This document shows positions 1 to 8,436 of a stretch of DNA of 64,000 nt, in pieces. Numbering within the stretch: the first letter of the stretch is position 1; each line of letters opens with the position of its first letter. The DNA comes from Clostridia bacterium (GTDB lineage: Bacteria > Bacillota > Clostridia > Lachnospirales > Lachnospiraceae). Location of the stretch: positions 1-64,000 of the forward strand of contig CAJTDE010000007.1 of NCBI GenBank assembly GCA_910574835.1, read 5' to 3'. The position numbers were made by a program, and so were the translations under genes. The notes under the pieces are model-generated. The model made no database searches and was not told where the DNA came from. It saw nothing but the letters and a program-made list of their open reading frames with translations.

Positions 1-287
1 CCGGTTGGTTATCCACCAACAAGAGACAAGTTGAGTGAAAACAAATTTTTTATTTTCTCTGTTTTTCACAAAAAGTCACATGGACTCTATCAGGGGTTCT
101 GAATAGTTACCAAAAATTCACAAATTAAATTTCCCACTTATATCCAATTCCATTCCCAAACACACAACCCAAAAATCCTTTAACACATCTCCCTTCATCC
201 TCTACCTCATCCATCAAACACTTACCCCCCGCCACTATAACACAGATAACATAATCTCATTCCCTCACAAACGTACACCCCCGCCAA
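1..287. other. Non-coding stretch downstream of thiI
   Basis: I see no gene here. The plus strand is very rich in C and T from about 130 to 290. A short hairpin (TTGGT, loop TATCC, ACCAA) lies at about 5-19 and could end a transcript entering from the left edge. No promoter or RNA gene was recognised. Confidence 0.4.
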
Positions 288-497
288 GGGTCTGCCGCAA
301 TATAAGCCGGCAGACTTTTCCTATATCCGGTGTCCGGCTGTTCGCGTACACTCTGTCTGATATGAGCGAACATTGCCCAACACCTAACAAACATAACAAA
401 CCAAAAAAGCAATGTACGTTCAGAGCAGACAGAGTGTACGTGAACCGTCCGAACACAGGATATGGAAATGGCTGCCGGCTTATATTGCGGCAGACCC
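288..497. repeat. Long imperfect palindrome (IR1), arms about 89 bp
   Basis: Arms at 288-376 and 409-497 are near reverse complements. The outer part begins GGGTCTGCCGCAATATAAGC and ends with its complement; an inner block GACAGAGTGTACG is also matched. The loop is 377-408. The element begins about 8 bases after the thiI stop codon on the minus strand, so the transcript would end in one long hairpin. It could be a MITE-like element, a terminator or an mRNA-stabilising structure. The sequence does not decide between these. Confidence 0.75.
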
Positions 498-505
498 CAC
501 CCTCA

Positions 506-1684
506 CTAACCCACAACAATTAATTCAGCCCTCTTTACAGCCTCCTCCACCATCCCATCAATCTTCTCCGCCAGCTTCGTCTCCGAATGCCTAATCACCT
601 TAACATTCGGCTTCGTCACCGGATGCTTCGCCACAAAAATCGTACAGCAATCCTCAAATGGCTGAATCGACGTTTCAAACGTATCAATCCGCTTGGAAAT
701 CGTTACAATATCCTCCTTATCAAAAGCAATCAGCGGCCGAAACACCGGCATCGTGCAAACCTCATTCGTCGCCGCCAGACTCTGCACCGTCTGGCTTGCC
801 ACCTGTCCGATGCTCTCCCCGGTAATCAATCCCAAGGACCCGGTTTTCTCCGCAATCCGTTCGGCAATCCGCATCATATACCGCCGCATAATAATCGTCA
901 ATTCCTCATGAGGACATTTCTCATAAATATAAAGCTGAATATCCGTAAAATTCACCACATAGAGGTAAACAGGCCCCGCATAACGCGCCACCTTCTCCGC
1001 CAGATCCACCACCTTCTGCTTCGCCCGCTCACTTGTATAGGGCGGCGCATGAAAATACACCGCGTCAATCTTCACTCCCCGCTTGGCCACCATATAACCG
1101 GCCACAGGGCTGTCGATACCCCCGGAAAGCAGCAGCATAGACTTCCCGTTCGTCCCCACGGGCATACCGCCCGGACCGGGAATCACATCGGAATAAAGAT
1201 AAATCCTCTCCCGAATCTCCACATAAAGCATCATCTCCGGCTTATGGACGTCCACCTTCATCCCCGGAAACGCCTCCAAAATCTTTCCCCCAAGCTGCGC
1301 ATTCAGCTCCATAGACTGTAAGGGATAAGTCTTGCGCGCCCGTCTTGCATGCACCTTAAAGGTCTTATTGCAGTCTCCATAATAAGCGTGAAGATAGCTC
1401 ACTACCTCCTCGGCCAGCCGTTCAAAGCCCTCGTCCTCCAGAATCACCACCGGACAGATTCCCACAATGCCGAATACGCGCTTTAAAGCCTCCACCGTCT
1501 CGTCAAAATCAAAGTCCTCCAAAGCCTCCACATAAATCCGTCCCTGCTCCTTCGTCACCTGAAAGGCTCCCTCCACCGCTTTTAAAGCATGGCGTATCTG
1601 AGCAACCAGGGCATTTTCAAAAAGATACCGGTTTTTTCCTTTAATTGCTATTTCTCCATATTTAATCAAAAATGCTTTGAACAT
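506..1684 (-). CDS. thiI: tRNA 4-thiouridine synthase ThiI (no rhodanese domain)
   Basis: The protein has 392 residues. The N-terminal region fits the ferredoxin-like plus THUMP arrangement, and the PP-loop SGGIDS is at residues 187-192, the ATP-binding signature of ThiI. The enzyme adenylates U8 of tRNA and installs sulfur to form s4U. The protein stops after the PP-loop domain, so the C-terminal rhodanese domain of E. coli ThiI is absent. In Bacillus subtilis such short ThiI proteins work with a dedicated cysteine desulfurase (NifZ), and a desulfurase gene lies directly upstream here. The ATG has a good SD (AAAGGAG, 6-7 bases away). A Cys-Cys pair near residue 346 may take part in sulfur handling (inference). 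Confidence 0.95.
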   Translation of the reverse strand: MFKAFLIKYGEIAIKGKNRYLFENALVAQIRHALKAVEGAFQVTKEQGRIYVEALEDFDFDETVEALKRVFGIVGICPVVILEDEGFERLAEEVVSYLHAYYGDCNKTFKVHARRARKTYPLQSMELNAQLGGKILEAFPGMKVDVHKPEMMLYVEIRERIYLYSDVIPGPGGMPVGTNGKSMLLLSGGIDSPVAGYMVAKRGVKIDAVYFHAPPYTSERAKQKVVDLAEKVARYAGPVYLYVVNFTDIQLYIYEKCPHEELTIIMRRYMMRIAERIAEKTGSLGLITGESIGQVASQTVQSLAATNEVCTMPVFRPLIAFDKEDIVTISKRIDTFETSIQPFEDCCTIFVAKHPVTKPNVKVIRHSETKLAEKIDGMVEEAVKRAELIVVG

Positions 1685-1718
1685 ATTCCGCTCCTTTATT
1701 CGTTAAAACATCATGAGA

Positions 1719-2873
1719 CTAATGTCTTTTAAATCTGCGAAGCACCAAAAGCAGCTCTTCCAGCGTCTTTAGGCAATAGGCAATCTCTTCCGCAGTAGTA
1801 AACTCGCTGAAACTGAAACGAAGGGTGGAATCAAGAAGCTCCCGCCTGATTCCCATCGCCTTCAAGGTCCCGCTGACCGCCGGATGATTGGAAGCGCAGG
1901 CCGATCCGGAGGAAACATAAATTCCCTTATCCTCCAGAGCATGAAGCAGCACCTCGCTGCGCACTCCTTCAAAGCTGACGCTGACAATATGGGGCGCGCT
2001 GCCGGTTCCTTTTTTTCCGTTGACCACGGTTCCCTCCAGCTCTGAAATTCCATTTACAAACTGCTCCCTCAAGCGGTACAGCCTCCCGCGCTTTTCCTCC
2101 AGGTCCGTATAAATCTCCCGGACGGCTTCTCCAAGGCCCGCAATCCCCGGGACATTCTCCGTGCCCGGGCGCAGATCTTTTTGCTGTCCGCCTCCGTAGA
2201 GCAGCGGCCGCAGCTTTACCCCTTCTCCTATATAAAGAAGTCCGATTCCCTTCGGTCCGTGAATCTTGTGACCGCTGACAGACAGTAAATCAATATGAAG
2301 CTTTTTGGGATGAATCACATATTTTCCGTAAGCCTGCACCGCGTCCACATGAAAAAGCACCGGCTTTTCCCTGCTTTTTAAAAGCTCCCCGATCTCGGCA
2401 ATGGGCTGCACGGAACCGACCTCATTGTTCACATACATAACGGAAACCAGAATGGTATCTTCACAGAGCGCTTCCTCCAGATCCGACAGGCGGACAACTC
2501 CGTCGGCATCCACGGGAAGGTAGGTCACGCGAAAGCCCTGCTCCTCCAGATATCCCATCGCCTGCAGCACGGCCGGATGCTCAATTCGGGTAGTAATCAA
2601 ATGCTTCCCGGCTCTTTGATTCGCATAAGCGCCGCCAATCAGAGCCAAATTGTCGCTCTCCGTTCCTCCTGAGGTAAAGTAAAGCTCCTTTTCCTGAACC
2701 TTCAGATTCCGGGCCAATATTTTTTTTGCCTCCCGCAAAGCCTGCTCTGCTTCTACTCCTTTATGGTGGAGGGAGGAGGGATTGCCGTATTCCTCTGTCA
2801 TAAGCTCATACATCCGCTTCGCCGCCTTGGGATAGCACTGTGTCGTAGCGGAATTGTCCAAATATACTTCCAT
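1719..2873 (-). CDS. Cysteine desulfurase (NifS/IscS family, probable ThiI partner)
   Basis: This 384-residue PLP enzyme converts cysteine to alanine and carries a persulfide. The PLP lysine is in SVSGHKIHGPKG (K203, preceded by H202), and the persulfide cysteine is in SSGSACASNH (C326). The gene is 34 bases upstream of thiI in the same orientation. This matches the NifZ-ThiI arrangement known from Bacillus, so its main job is probably sulfur for s4U in tRNA rather than general Fe-S assembly (inference from context). No Fe-S scaffold gene is nearby. The start is ATG with an upstream AGGAAAGGAAA tract. Confidence 0.93.
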   Translation of the reverse strand: MEVYLDNSATTQCYPKAAKRMYELMTEEYGNPSSLHHKGVEAEQALREAKKILARNLKVQEKELYFTSGGTESDNLALIGGAYANQRAGKHLITTRIEHPAVLQAMGYLEEQGFRVTYLPVDADGVVRLSDLEEALCEDTILVSVMYVNNEVGSVQPIAEIGELLKSREKPVLFHVDAVQAYGKYVIHPKKLHIDLLSVSGHKIHGPKGIGLLYIGEGVKLRPLLYGGGQQKDLRPGTENVPGIAGLGEAVREIYTDLEEKRGRLYRLREQFVNGISELEGTVVNGKKGTGSAPHIVSVSFEGVRSEVLLHALEDKGIYVSSGSACASNHPAVSGTLKAMGIRRELLDSTLRFSFSEFTTAEEIAYCLKTLEELLLVLRRFKRH

Positions 2874-2963
2874 AAATTCTGTGGTTTCCTTTCCTGTTGT
2901 TCGCAGCAGATCTGCCGGAGTGAATGGAGCAGCGATATCCGAAACGGACTGCCAGGGTATGTT

Positions 2964-3701
2964 CTAGCTCTCCAGCAGATAGGCAAGTACGGAAATCAGG
3001 GCCATCCCCGCCGTCTCTGTTCGGAGGATTCTCCGCCCCAGAGTAATCGGCTTCGCCCCTGCCTCTATGGCTCCGGCAACCTCATCCTCCTCAAAGCCGC
3101 CCTCCGGTCCGATAAAAATTCCCACGGACTGACCGGGCTTTATGGCGGAACAAATCTCTCTCGTATGCTCGATTCCCTTTGCCAGCTCATAGGGAATAAG
3201 ACATACATCCAGGGAGGCCGCCTCCTTTAATGCCTCGGAAAAATCCAAAACCGCCCCAATCTCCGGCACTATCCCCCGCCCCGACTGCTTGGCCGCGCTC
3301 TCGGAAATCCCCAGCCACCTTTTCCTTCTGGCCTGCTCCTTCTTTGCATCCAGCTTCACTACCGTGCGCCGTGTCCGTACCGGTACGATTTTTACCGCTC
3401 CAAGCTCTACGCATTTCTGGATAATAAGCTCCAGCTTGTCCCCTTTGGGAAGTCCCTGAAACAGCGTAATGGGACAGGGAAGCTCTGCGTTGCCGCTAAG
3501 CTCCCACATAACGGAGGCTGTCACAGAGGCTTCTCCCAGCTCTTCCAGCCGGCAATGGTAATCGGTTCCCTGACCGTTGCTGATAAGAATCTCATCCCCG
3601 CAGCGCATACGCAGTACATTGCGGATATGGTTCACATCCGGTCCTGTTAGTAAAATTTCCTTTTCCCTGATTTGAGAAGGGTCCGTAAAAAAGCGATGCA
3701 T
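2964..3701 (-). CDS. rsmE: 16S rRNA (uracil-1498-N3)-methyltransferase RsmE
   Basis: The 245-residue protein is a SPOUT-class methyltransferase. It starts MHRFF as this family usually does, has a PUA-like N-terminal part, and near its C-terminus has IGPEGGFEEDEV followed by TLGRRILRTETA, the knotted SAM-binding core of RsmE. It methylates N3 of U1498 in 16S rRNA. It follows prmA, a common pairing in Firmicutes. The SD AGGAG lies 6 bases before the ATG. It is immediately preceded, in mRNA sense, by a short family-B element that separates it from the prmA stop. Confidence 0.95.
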   Translation of the reverse strand: MHRFFTDPSQIREKEILLTGPDVNHIRNVLRMRCGDEILISNGQGTDYHCRLEELGEASVTASVMWELSGNAELPCPITLFQGLPKGDKLELIIQKCVELGAVKIVPVRTRRTVVKLDAKKEQARRKRWLGISESAAKQSGRGIVPEIGAVLDFSEALKEAASLDVCLIPYELAKGIEHTREICSAIKPGQSVGIFIGPEGGFEEDEVAGAIEAGAKPITLGRRILRTETAGMALISVLAYLLES

Positions 3702-3712
3702 CGTAAACTCCT

Positions 3713-3779
3713 ATTCCAGTTCCGTAATACGGATTACAGTCCTGCTGTCCCTGTTCACTCCGTGACCGGTAATGATGTA
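3713..3779 (-). repeat. Family-B/C palindromic element between prmA and rsmE
   Basis: In mRNA sense this spacer reads from the prmA stop through GGTCACGGAGTGAACAG to GTAATCCGTATTACGGAACT and TGGAAT, then the rsmE SD. The block TTACGGAACTGGAAT is the 3' signature of family B found at six sites here. GTAAT..ATTAC forms a small stem. GGTCACGGAGTGAACAG is shared with 4791-4816 and 37735-37770. The element fills the whole intergenic gap. Confidence 0.6.
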
Positions 3780-4751
3780 TTAACAGTAACCTCCCGCCGG
3801 CTTCCTTGCCGTCACGGAAACCCACTCGCCCTGATAAGTGACCTCCAGCACTTTAAAGCCGCATTCCTTCACGGTCTTTACTACCAGCTCTTCCTTGTCA
3901 TCAATGATTCCCGAGGTGATATAGATTCCGCCCGGCTTTAAGTGTCTTAACACTACCGGCGTCAGAGGGACTAAGACCTCCGCCAGAATATTCGCCGCCA
4001 CAATATCGTAGCGCTCATAGCCGGCCCAGTCCTGTACCTCCTTGTCGTCAATGATATTTCCAATCCGCAGTTCAAAGGAATCCGGGGCGATGCTGTTTGC
4101 CTCCAGATTTTCCCTGACCGCATCCGCGGCGCAGGGGTCCAGATCCGTTCCCTTCGCTTCTTTCGCCCCCAGCTTTAAGCTGATAACGGACAGAATACCG
4201 CTGCCCGTTCCTACGTCCAGAAGCATCGTTTCCTCTGTGAGATGCTTACGGATCTGACGAATACAAAGCTGGGTGGTCTCATGCATTCCCGTGCCAAAGG
4301 CCGTCCCCGGATCAATCTGTATCAGCAGCTTGTCCGCATCCTCCGGCTTTGTCTCCTCCCATGAGGGCTTGATGAGAATGTCGTCCACATAGAACTGATG
4401 GAAATATTCCTTCCAGTTGTTAATCCAGTCCTTGTCCTCCGTCTCGGAGGCCGTAATGGTGCCTTCGCCGATGGAAAGCCCCCAGGTCTGTATTTCCTCC
4501 AGTCCTGCCCTTACTCTGGCCAGTATTGCCTCCTGATCCGCCTCCGGCTCCAGATAAAAGCTGATATAGGCCGTACCGTCATCCTCCGGCATATCCGGCA
4601 GAATATCCACAAACATCTGCTCCTTATCCCGCTGGGAAAGAGGTACTTTGTCCTCTATCTCGATCCCCTCGATTCCGGCTTCCATCATCATATTGCTGAT
4701 GATGTCTTCTGCTTCCGCAGTTGTCTTTAGCGTATATTTATTCCATTTCAA
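3780..4751 (-). CDS. prmA: Ribosomal protein L11 methyltransferase PrmA
   Basis: The protein has 323 residues: an N-terminal substrate-recognition part (about 1-120) and a class I SAM-dependent methyltransferase with motif LLDVGTGSGILS near residues 177-188 and the NILAEVL catalytic-loop motif. It trimethylates ribosomal protein L11. The start is TTG at 4751 with the SD-like GAGGT about 8 bases upstream. No better ATG exists in frame near the family's usual N-terminus. It lies between nnrD and rsmE. Confidence 0.94.
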   Translation of the reverse strand: MKWNKYTLKTTAEAEDIISNMMMEAGIEGIEIEDKVPLSQRDKEQMFVDILPDMPEDDGTAYISFYLEPEADQEAILARVRAGLEEIQTWGLSIGEGTITASETEDKDWINNWKEYFHQFYVDDILIKPSWEETKPEDADKLLIQIDPGTAFGTGMHETTQLCIRQIRKHLTEETMLLDVGTGSGILSVISLKLGAKEAKGTDLDPCAADAVRENLEANSIAPDSFELRIGNIIDDKEVQDWAGYERYDIVAANILAEVLVPLTPVVLRHLKPGGIYITSGIIDDKEELVVKTVKECGFKVLEVTYQGEWVSVTARKPAGGYC

Positions 4752-4790
4752 TGTCTCTTACCTCAATCTTAATCGGAATATGCCCGGAAA

Positions 4791-4816
4791 CCATTACTGT
4801 TCACTCCGTAACCAGC
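4791..4816 (-). repeat. Short family-C hairpin upstream of prmA
   Basis: In minus-strand sense: GGTTACGGAGTGAACAGTAA then TGG. TTAC and GTAA can pair around GGAGTGAACA. It matches 37735-37770 and part of 3713-3779. It lies in the 181-base gap between nnrD and prmA, which otherwise shows nothing recognisable. Confidence 0.5.
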
Positions 4817-4932
4817 AGCCGGAAGCCTTCCGTGCCCGGGCCGAATGTTTTGCATCTTTCTTACCATATCATAAATTGTAAAAATCAACAAGCATTTCCT
4901 GCGCTTTGCATTTCCGCCGCAATTTCGTGCTT

Positions 4933-5886
4933 TTACATGGCTAAGCCGTCCTGCAAGGAGCGGATGGCTTCGGGAATCCGCTCTGTCATATCCCGAGGCA
5001 GCATCCCAAACTCCCCAAGGGCCTTCCTGCACAGATCGCCCGCATATCCATGAAGCCACACAGCCAACGCCGCCGCTTTTTCCGGACTAAGGCCCTGGCC
5101 CAGAAGGGAAAGTACCATTCCGCTTAACACATCTCCGCTCCCGCCCTTGGCCATACCGCTGTTGCCGGTGGTGTTCACATATATGGTTCCTTCCGGGCAG
5201 GCTGTCACCGTTTGAGGGCCTTTCAACACTAATATACAGCCGTATTCCTCCGCAAATGCCCTGGCCGCCCGGATTCGCTCCCGCATACGCGCCTCCCTGG
5301 CCTCCGTATCCGAAGCATCGATGAATTTTCCTTTGGGAAGCGTTCCGCCAAGGTAGGAAAATTCCCCCTCATGAGGCGTTAAAATCGTCACGCGGCCCTT
5401 TTCCCTTCGGCTTCTCAAAACCTCTTTGTGATTCCGGATCGCATAAAGTGCGTCGGCGTCCAGCGTCAAAGGTGCTTCTGCCTGCTCTGACAGCCTGCGG
5501 ACCAGCGCCGTAAGCTCCGCGCTTCGCCCCAGCCCCGGCCCAATCAGCCCGGCGTCACAGCCGTTCATGCGCTCCAGAATCGGGAATAAGGCCTCCCCAG
5601 AGAGACTTCCGTCCTTATCCGGCAGGGGGAACGGCATGGCTTCCAGACACATAGACGCTGTGATGGGATAGATTTCCTTCGGCACTCCCAGATATATCAG
5701 GCCGCTTCCCATCCTTGCCGCCCCAAGAGCCGCAAGCACAGGCGCGCCCGTAAGGCCGACGCTTCCGCCTGCGGCACAGACCTTTCCGAAGGCGCCCTTG
5801 TGACCGTCCCAGGGACGCGCGGGAAGCCAGGACGCCGCCAAAGCCTTATCCACCCATGTAAAGTCCTTGTGCTGTTCCCTTTCCAT
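4933..5886 (-). CDS. nnrD: ADP/ATP-dependent NAD(P)H-hydrate dehydratase NnrD
   Basis: The 317-residue protein belongs to the YjeF C-terminal (ribokinase-like) family. GGSVGLTGAPVLAALGAARM near residue 35 and GNSGMAKGGSGDVLSGMV (about residues 240-257) are the nucleotide and catalytic motifs. It repairs damaged NAD(P)H hydrates. The epimerase domain (NnrE) found fused in many bacteria is missing, so the epimerase must be elsewhere. The ATG has SD AAGGAG at good spacing. It lies in a minus-strand operon between a small unknown gene and prmA. Confidence 0.93.
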   Translation of the reverse strand: MEREQHKDFTWVDKALAASWLPARPWDGHKGAFGKVCAAGGSVGLTGAPVLAALGAARMGSGLIYLGVPKEIYPITASMCLEAMPFPLPDKDGSLSGEALFPILERMNGCDAGLIGPGLGRSAELTALVRRLSEQAEAPLTLDADALYAIRNHKEVLRSRREKGRVTILTPHEGEFSYLGGTLPKGKFIDASDTEAREARMRERIRAARAFAEEYGCILVLKGPQTVTACPEGTIYVNTTGNSGMAKGGSGDVLSGMVLSLLGQGLSPEKAAALAVWLHGYAGDLCRKALGEFGMLPRDMTERIPEAIRSLQDGLAM

Positions 5887-5904
5887 ATATGTCTCCTTCC
5901 GCTT

Positions 5905-6303
5905 TTACAGTCCCGTAAGATAGGGCCGGCTGTTGTCGTCCTCGTAATAGTACCAGTCTCTTCCGCATATTTCCGAAGGATGCTCCTGATCCTCCTCCGG
6001 GATAAAAATCTCCTGATCGCAGCGCGCCTGTCTTTTTGTGAAAAGCACATGGTGATGGGGCTTGTCAAACTGAAAGAACCACTCCTCCCACGGGTGATCC
6101 TCCCAAAGCTCCTTTGGCGGAATCCCGTGAATCACGTAATTGGCCCGGATTCCCTCCTTCATACAGGTGATTTTTTTCCAGGAGTAGGAGGCATAGACTG
6201 CCTGCAGCTTTGAAGATAAGCCTCCAAAGATTTGCTCATAATCATAGCCCAGCTCCTTAAGAGCCTGTTTGATTCCCGATTGCTCCATTTTTTCCTGCAG
6301 CAT
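5905..6303 (-). CDS. Uncharacterised 132-residue protein
   Basis: I do not recognise a named family. The protein is acidic and rich in aromatic residues (for example PWEEWFFQFDKPHHHVLFTK and DWYYYEDDNSRPYL), with no signal peptide or membrane segment, so it is probably cytosolic. It is the first gene of the nnrD-prmA-rsmE-thiI operon and ends 18 bases before nnrD. The ATG is preceded by AGGAAAGGAAG. The intact frame, SD and operon position support a real gene. Confidence 0.75.
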   Translation of the reverse strand: MLQEKMEQSGIKQALKELGYDYEQIFGGLSSKLQAVYASYSWKKITCMKEGIRANYVIHGIPPKELWEDHPWEEWFFQFDKPHHHVLFTKRQARCDQEIFIPEEDQEHPSEICGRDWYYYEDDNSRPYLTGL

Positions 6304-6488
6304 GGCGTTATTCTTCCTTTCCTTATTAGATTTGTACTGCTTTTTTATAATCTGATTTTAATGTATCCGAAAGTATTCTGCAATCGGTATTTAAAATGTA
6401 ATCCCAGAGCACATCTGTCAGAGGGCAATTTTCAAACACGCTATGAGAAAAAAATATGGAAACATCAGTTCTTTCATGCTATACTGTA

Positions 6489-6494
6489 TATAAT
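6489..6494 (+). promoter_or_regulatory. Probable -10 box for rqcH
   Basis: TATAAT lies 23 bases before the rqcH ATG, with TG two bases upstream of it. No good -35 hexamer is found at 16-18 bases, so this is a weak call. Confidence 0.35.
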
Positions 6495-6516
6495 TTTTAT
6501 TTCACAGGAGGATCAC

Positions 6517-8256
6517 ATGGCATTTGACGGCATTACCGTTGCAAGTCTGCGGGCGGAGCTTACAAGGGCTCTCGTCGGAGGGCGGATCACCAAGATCGCC
6601 CAGCCGGAAGCGGACGAGCTTCTTCTTACCATAAAAAATAACAAAAATCAGTACCGGCTACTGATCTCCGCTTCCGCAAGCCTGCCTTTGCTCTACCTTA
6701 CCGAAAGCGGCAAGCAAAGCCCTATGACGGCGCCGGGATTCTGTATGCTTCTGCGCAAGCATTTAAACGGAGGGAAAATCACCGATATCCGGCAGCCCTC
6801 CCTGGAACGGATTATCCAAATTGAAATCGAGCATTTAAATGAGCTTGGAGATCTCTGTCGCAAGCTTCTTATTGTGGAGCTTATGGGAAAGCACAGCAAT
6901 CTCATTTTCTGTAAGGAGGACGGCACCATTTTGGACAGCATCAAGCATGTGTCCTCCGCCGTCAGCTCCGTCCGGGAGGTGCTTCCGGGGCGTACCTATT
7001 TTATTCCGGCCACTCAGGAAAAGCTTGATCCTCTCACAGACTCAGGGGAACACATGCTTGAAGCCATATGCGGGAAGCCCCTGCCTCTTGGCAAAGCCAT
7101 TTACACCACTCTGACCGGATTTTCCCCTGTTATGGCGGAGGAGTTATGCCACCGCGCCCTGCTGGATTCCGACAGCCAGCCCTCGGCCCTGACAGCGAAT
7201 CAGCGGGAAATGCTGATGCATCAGCTGTCCCGCATTTTGGAGGATATCCGGGATGATCGCTTTGCCCCTCAGATACGCTTCCGGGGGAAAGAACCTGTGG
7301 AGTTCGCCGCACTTCCTCTGACGGTATATGAGGATCTTGAGGCTCAGTCCTTTGAGAGCATCTCCGCTCTTCTTGAAACCTACTACGCCTCCAAAAATAC
7401 CATCACCCGAATCCGTCAGAAGTCCTCGGACCTTCGAAGAATTGTACAGACCGCCCTGGAGCGCAGCCGCAAAAAGTATGATCTCCAGGCCAGGCAGCTC
7501 AAGGATACGGAAAAACGGGAAAAGTATAAGGTTTACGGGGAGCTGCTCCACGCTTACGGCTACAACCTGGAGGAAGGCGCCCGGTCTTTGGAGGCCCTTA
7601 ACTATTATACCAATGAAACCATTACCATCCCCCTGGACCCGCAGCTTACCCCTCAGGAGAACGCTAAGAAATATTTTGACAAATACGGGAAACTGAAGCG
7701 GACCTTCGAGGCAGTCACGGAGCTTCTTACGGAAACCGCAAAGGAAGTGGAACACTTGGAATCCGTTAGCCAAGCCCTTGATATTGCTCTTTCCGAGGAA
7801 GATCTGGTGCAGATTCGAGAGGAGCTTATGGAGTCCGGTTACATCCGCAAGCGCAGAAGCCAAGATAAGAAGCCGCGCATCACTTCCAAGCCTTTTCATT
7901 ATCTGTCCAGCGACGGCTTTCATATCTATGTGGGGAAAAACAATCTCCAGAATGATGAGCTGACCTTTAAATTCGCCTCCGGCAATGACTGGTGGTTTCA
8001 CGCCAAGGGAACGGCCGGATCTCATGTCATCTTAAAGAGCGAGGGGCGGGAGGTGCCGGATCGGGCCTTTGAGGAAGCGGGACGGCTGGCCGCTTACTAT
8101 TCCAAGAACCGCGGCAATGAGAAAGCGGAGATTGATTATGTGGAGAAAAAGCATGTGAAAAAGCCGGGAAGCGCCAAGCCGGGATTTGTGGTTTACTATA
8201 CCAATTATTCCCTGGTGATTGATTCCGATATTTCCGGGCTTACTTTGTTGACATAA
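6517..8256 (+). CDS. rqcH: RqcH, ribosome quality-control NFACT protein
   Basis: The protein has 579 residues from the ATG at 6517, which has SD CAGGAGG six bases upstream. The frame stays open further 5' but without an SD. An NFACT-N region begins MAFDGITVASL, followed by helical coiled-coil segments (about 300-440) and the NFACT-R module with KPFHYLSSDGFHIYVGKNN and NDWWFHAKGTAGSHVI near the C-terminus. RqcH binds stalled 50S subunits and recruits tRNA-Ala to add C-terminal alanine tails. Older annotation calls it fibronectin-binding protein. Residues 97-98 are Glu-Arg where, from memory, B. subtilis RqcH has the functionally essential Asp-Arg. Confidence 0.95.
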   Translation: MAFDGITVASLRAELTRALVGGRITKIAQPEADELLLTIKNNKNQYRLLISASASLPLLYLTESGKQSPMTAPGFCMLLRKHLNGGKITDIRQPSLERIIQIEIEHLNELGDLCRKLLIVELMGKHSNLIFCKEDGTILDSIKHVSSAVSSVREVLPGRTYFIPATQEKLDPLTDSGEHMLEAICGKPLPLGKAIYTTLTGFSPVMAEELCHRALLDSDSQPSALTANQREMLMHQLSRILEDIRDDRFAPQIRFRGKEPVEFAALPLTVYEDLEAQSFESISALLETYYASKNTITRIRQKSSDLRRIVQTALERSRKKYDLQARQLKDTEKREKYKVYGELLHAYGYNLEEGARSLEALNYYTNETITIPLDPQLTPQENAKKYFDKYGKLKRTFEAVTELLTETAKEVEHLESVSQALDIALSEEDLVQIREELMESGYIRKRRSQDKKPRITSKPFHYLSSDGFHIYVGKNNLQNDELTFKFASGNDWWFHAKGTAGSHVILKSEGREVPDRAFEEAGRLAAYYSKNRGNEKAEIDYVEKKHVKKPGSAKPGFVVYYTNYSLVIDSDISGLTLLT

Positions 8257-8290
8257 TTCGAAAGAATTTCTTAATACTGGTTTCTGTTTC

Positions 8291-8319
8291 TTGCAATTTG
8301 GGACAAGTATGCTTATACT
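8291..8319 (+). promoter_or_regulatory. Promoter of the SH3b-repeat gene
   Basis: TTGCAA at 8291-8296 and TATACT at 8314-8319 are separated by 17 bases, a good sigma-A-type match. It leaves a 5' leader of about 110 bases containing a small hairpin (GAATCC ... GGATTC). Confidence 0.55.
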
Positions 8320-8436
8320 GAAAATGGTATGCTTTTACTTATGATAAAATTTATGCCATAAAGTGTCCTTTCAATGGCACTGAATCCAATCAAAGGATTC
8401 TTTCATACAAAGTACAGATAACAGGGGGGTATTTTT

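Noticed and set aside
265-519. 84-codon minus-strand frame across IR1
   Set aside because: It runs through the palindrome and overlaps the end of thiI; no SD or recognisable protein features.
587-1321. 244-codon plus-strand frame opposite thiI
   Set aside because: It mirrors thiI, is rich in His/Arg/Asn as expected of an antisense frame, and has no SD or family match.
7144-8025. 293-codon minus-strand frame inside rqcH
   Set aside because: Antisense shadow of a clear RqcH coding sequence.
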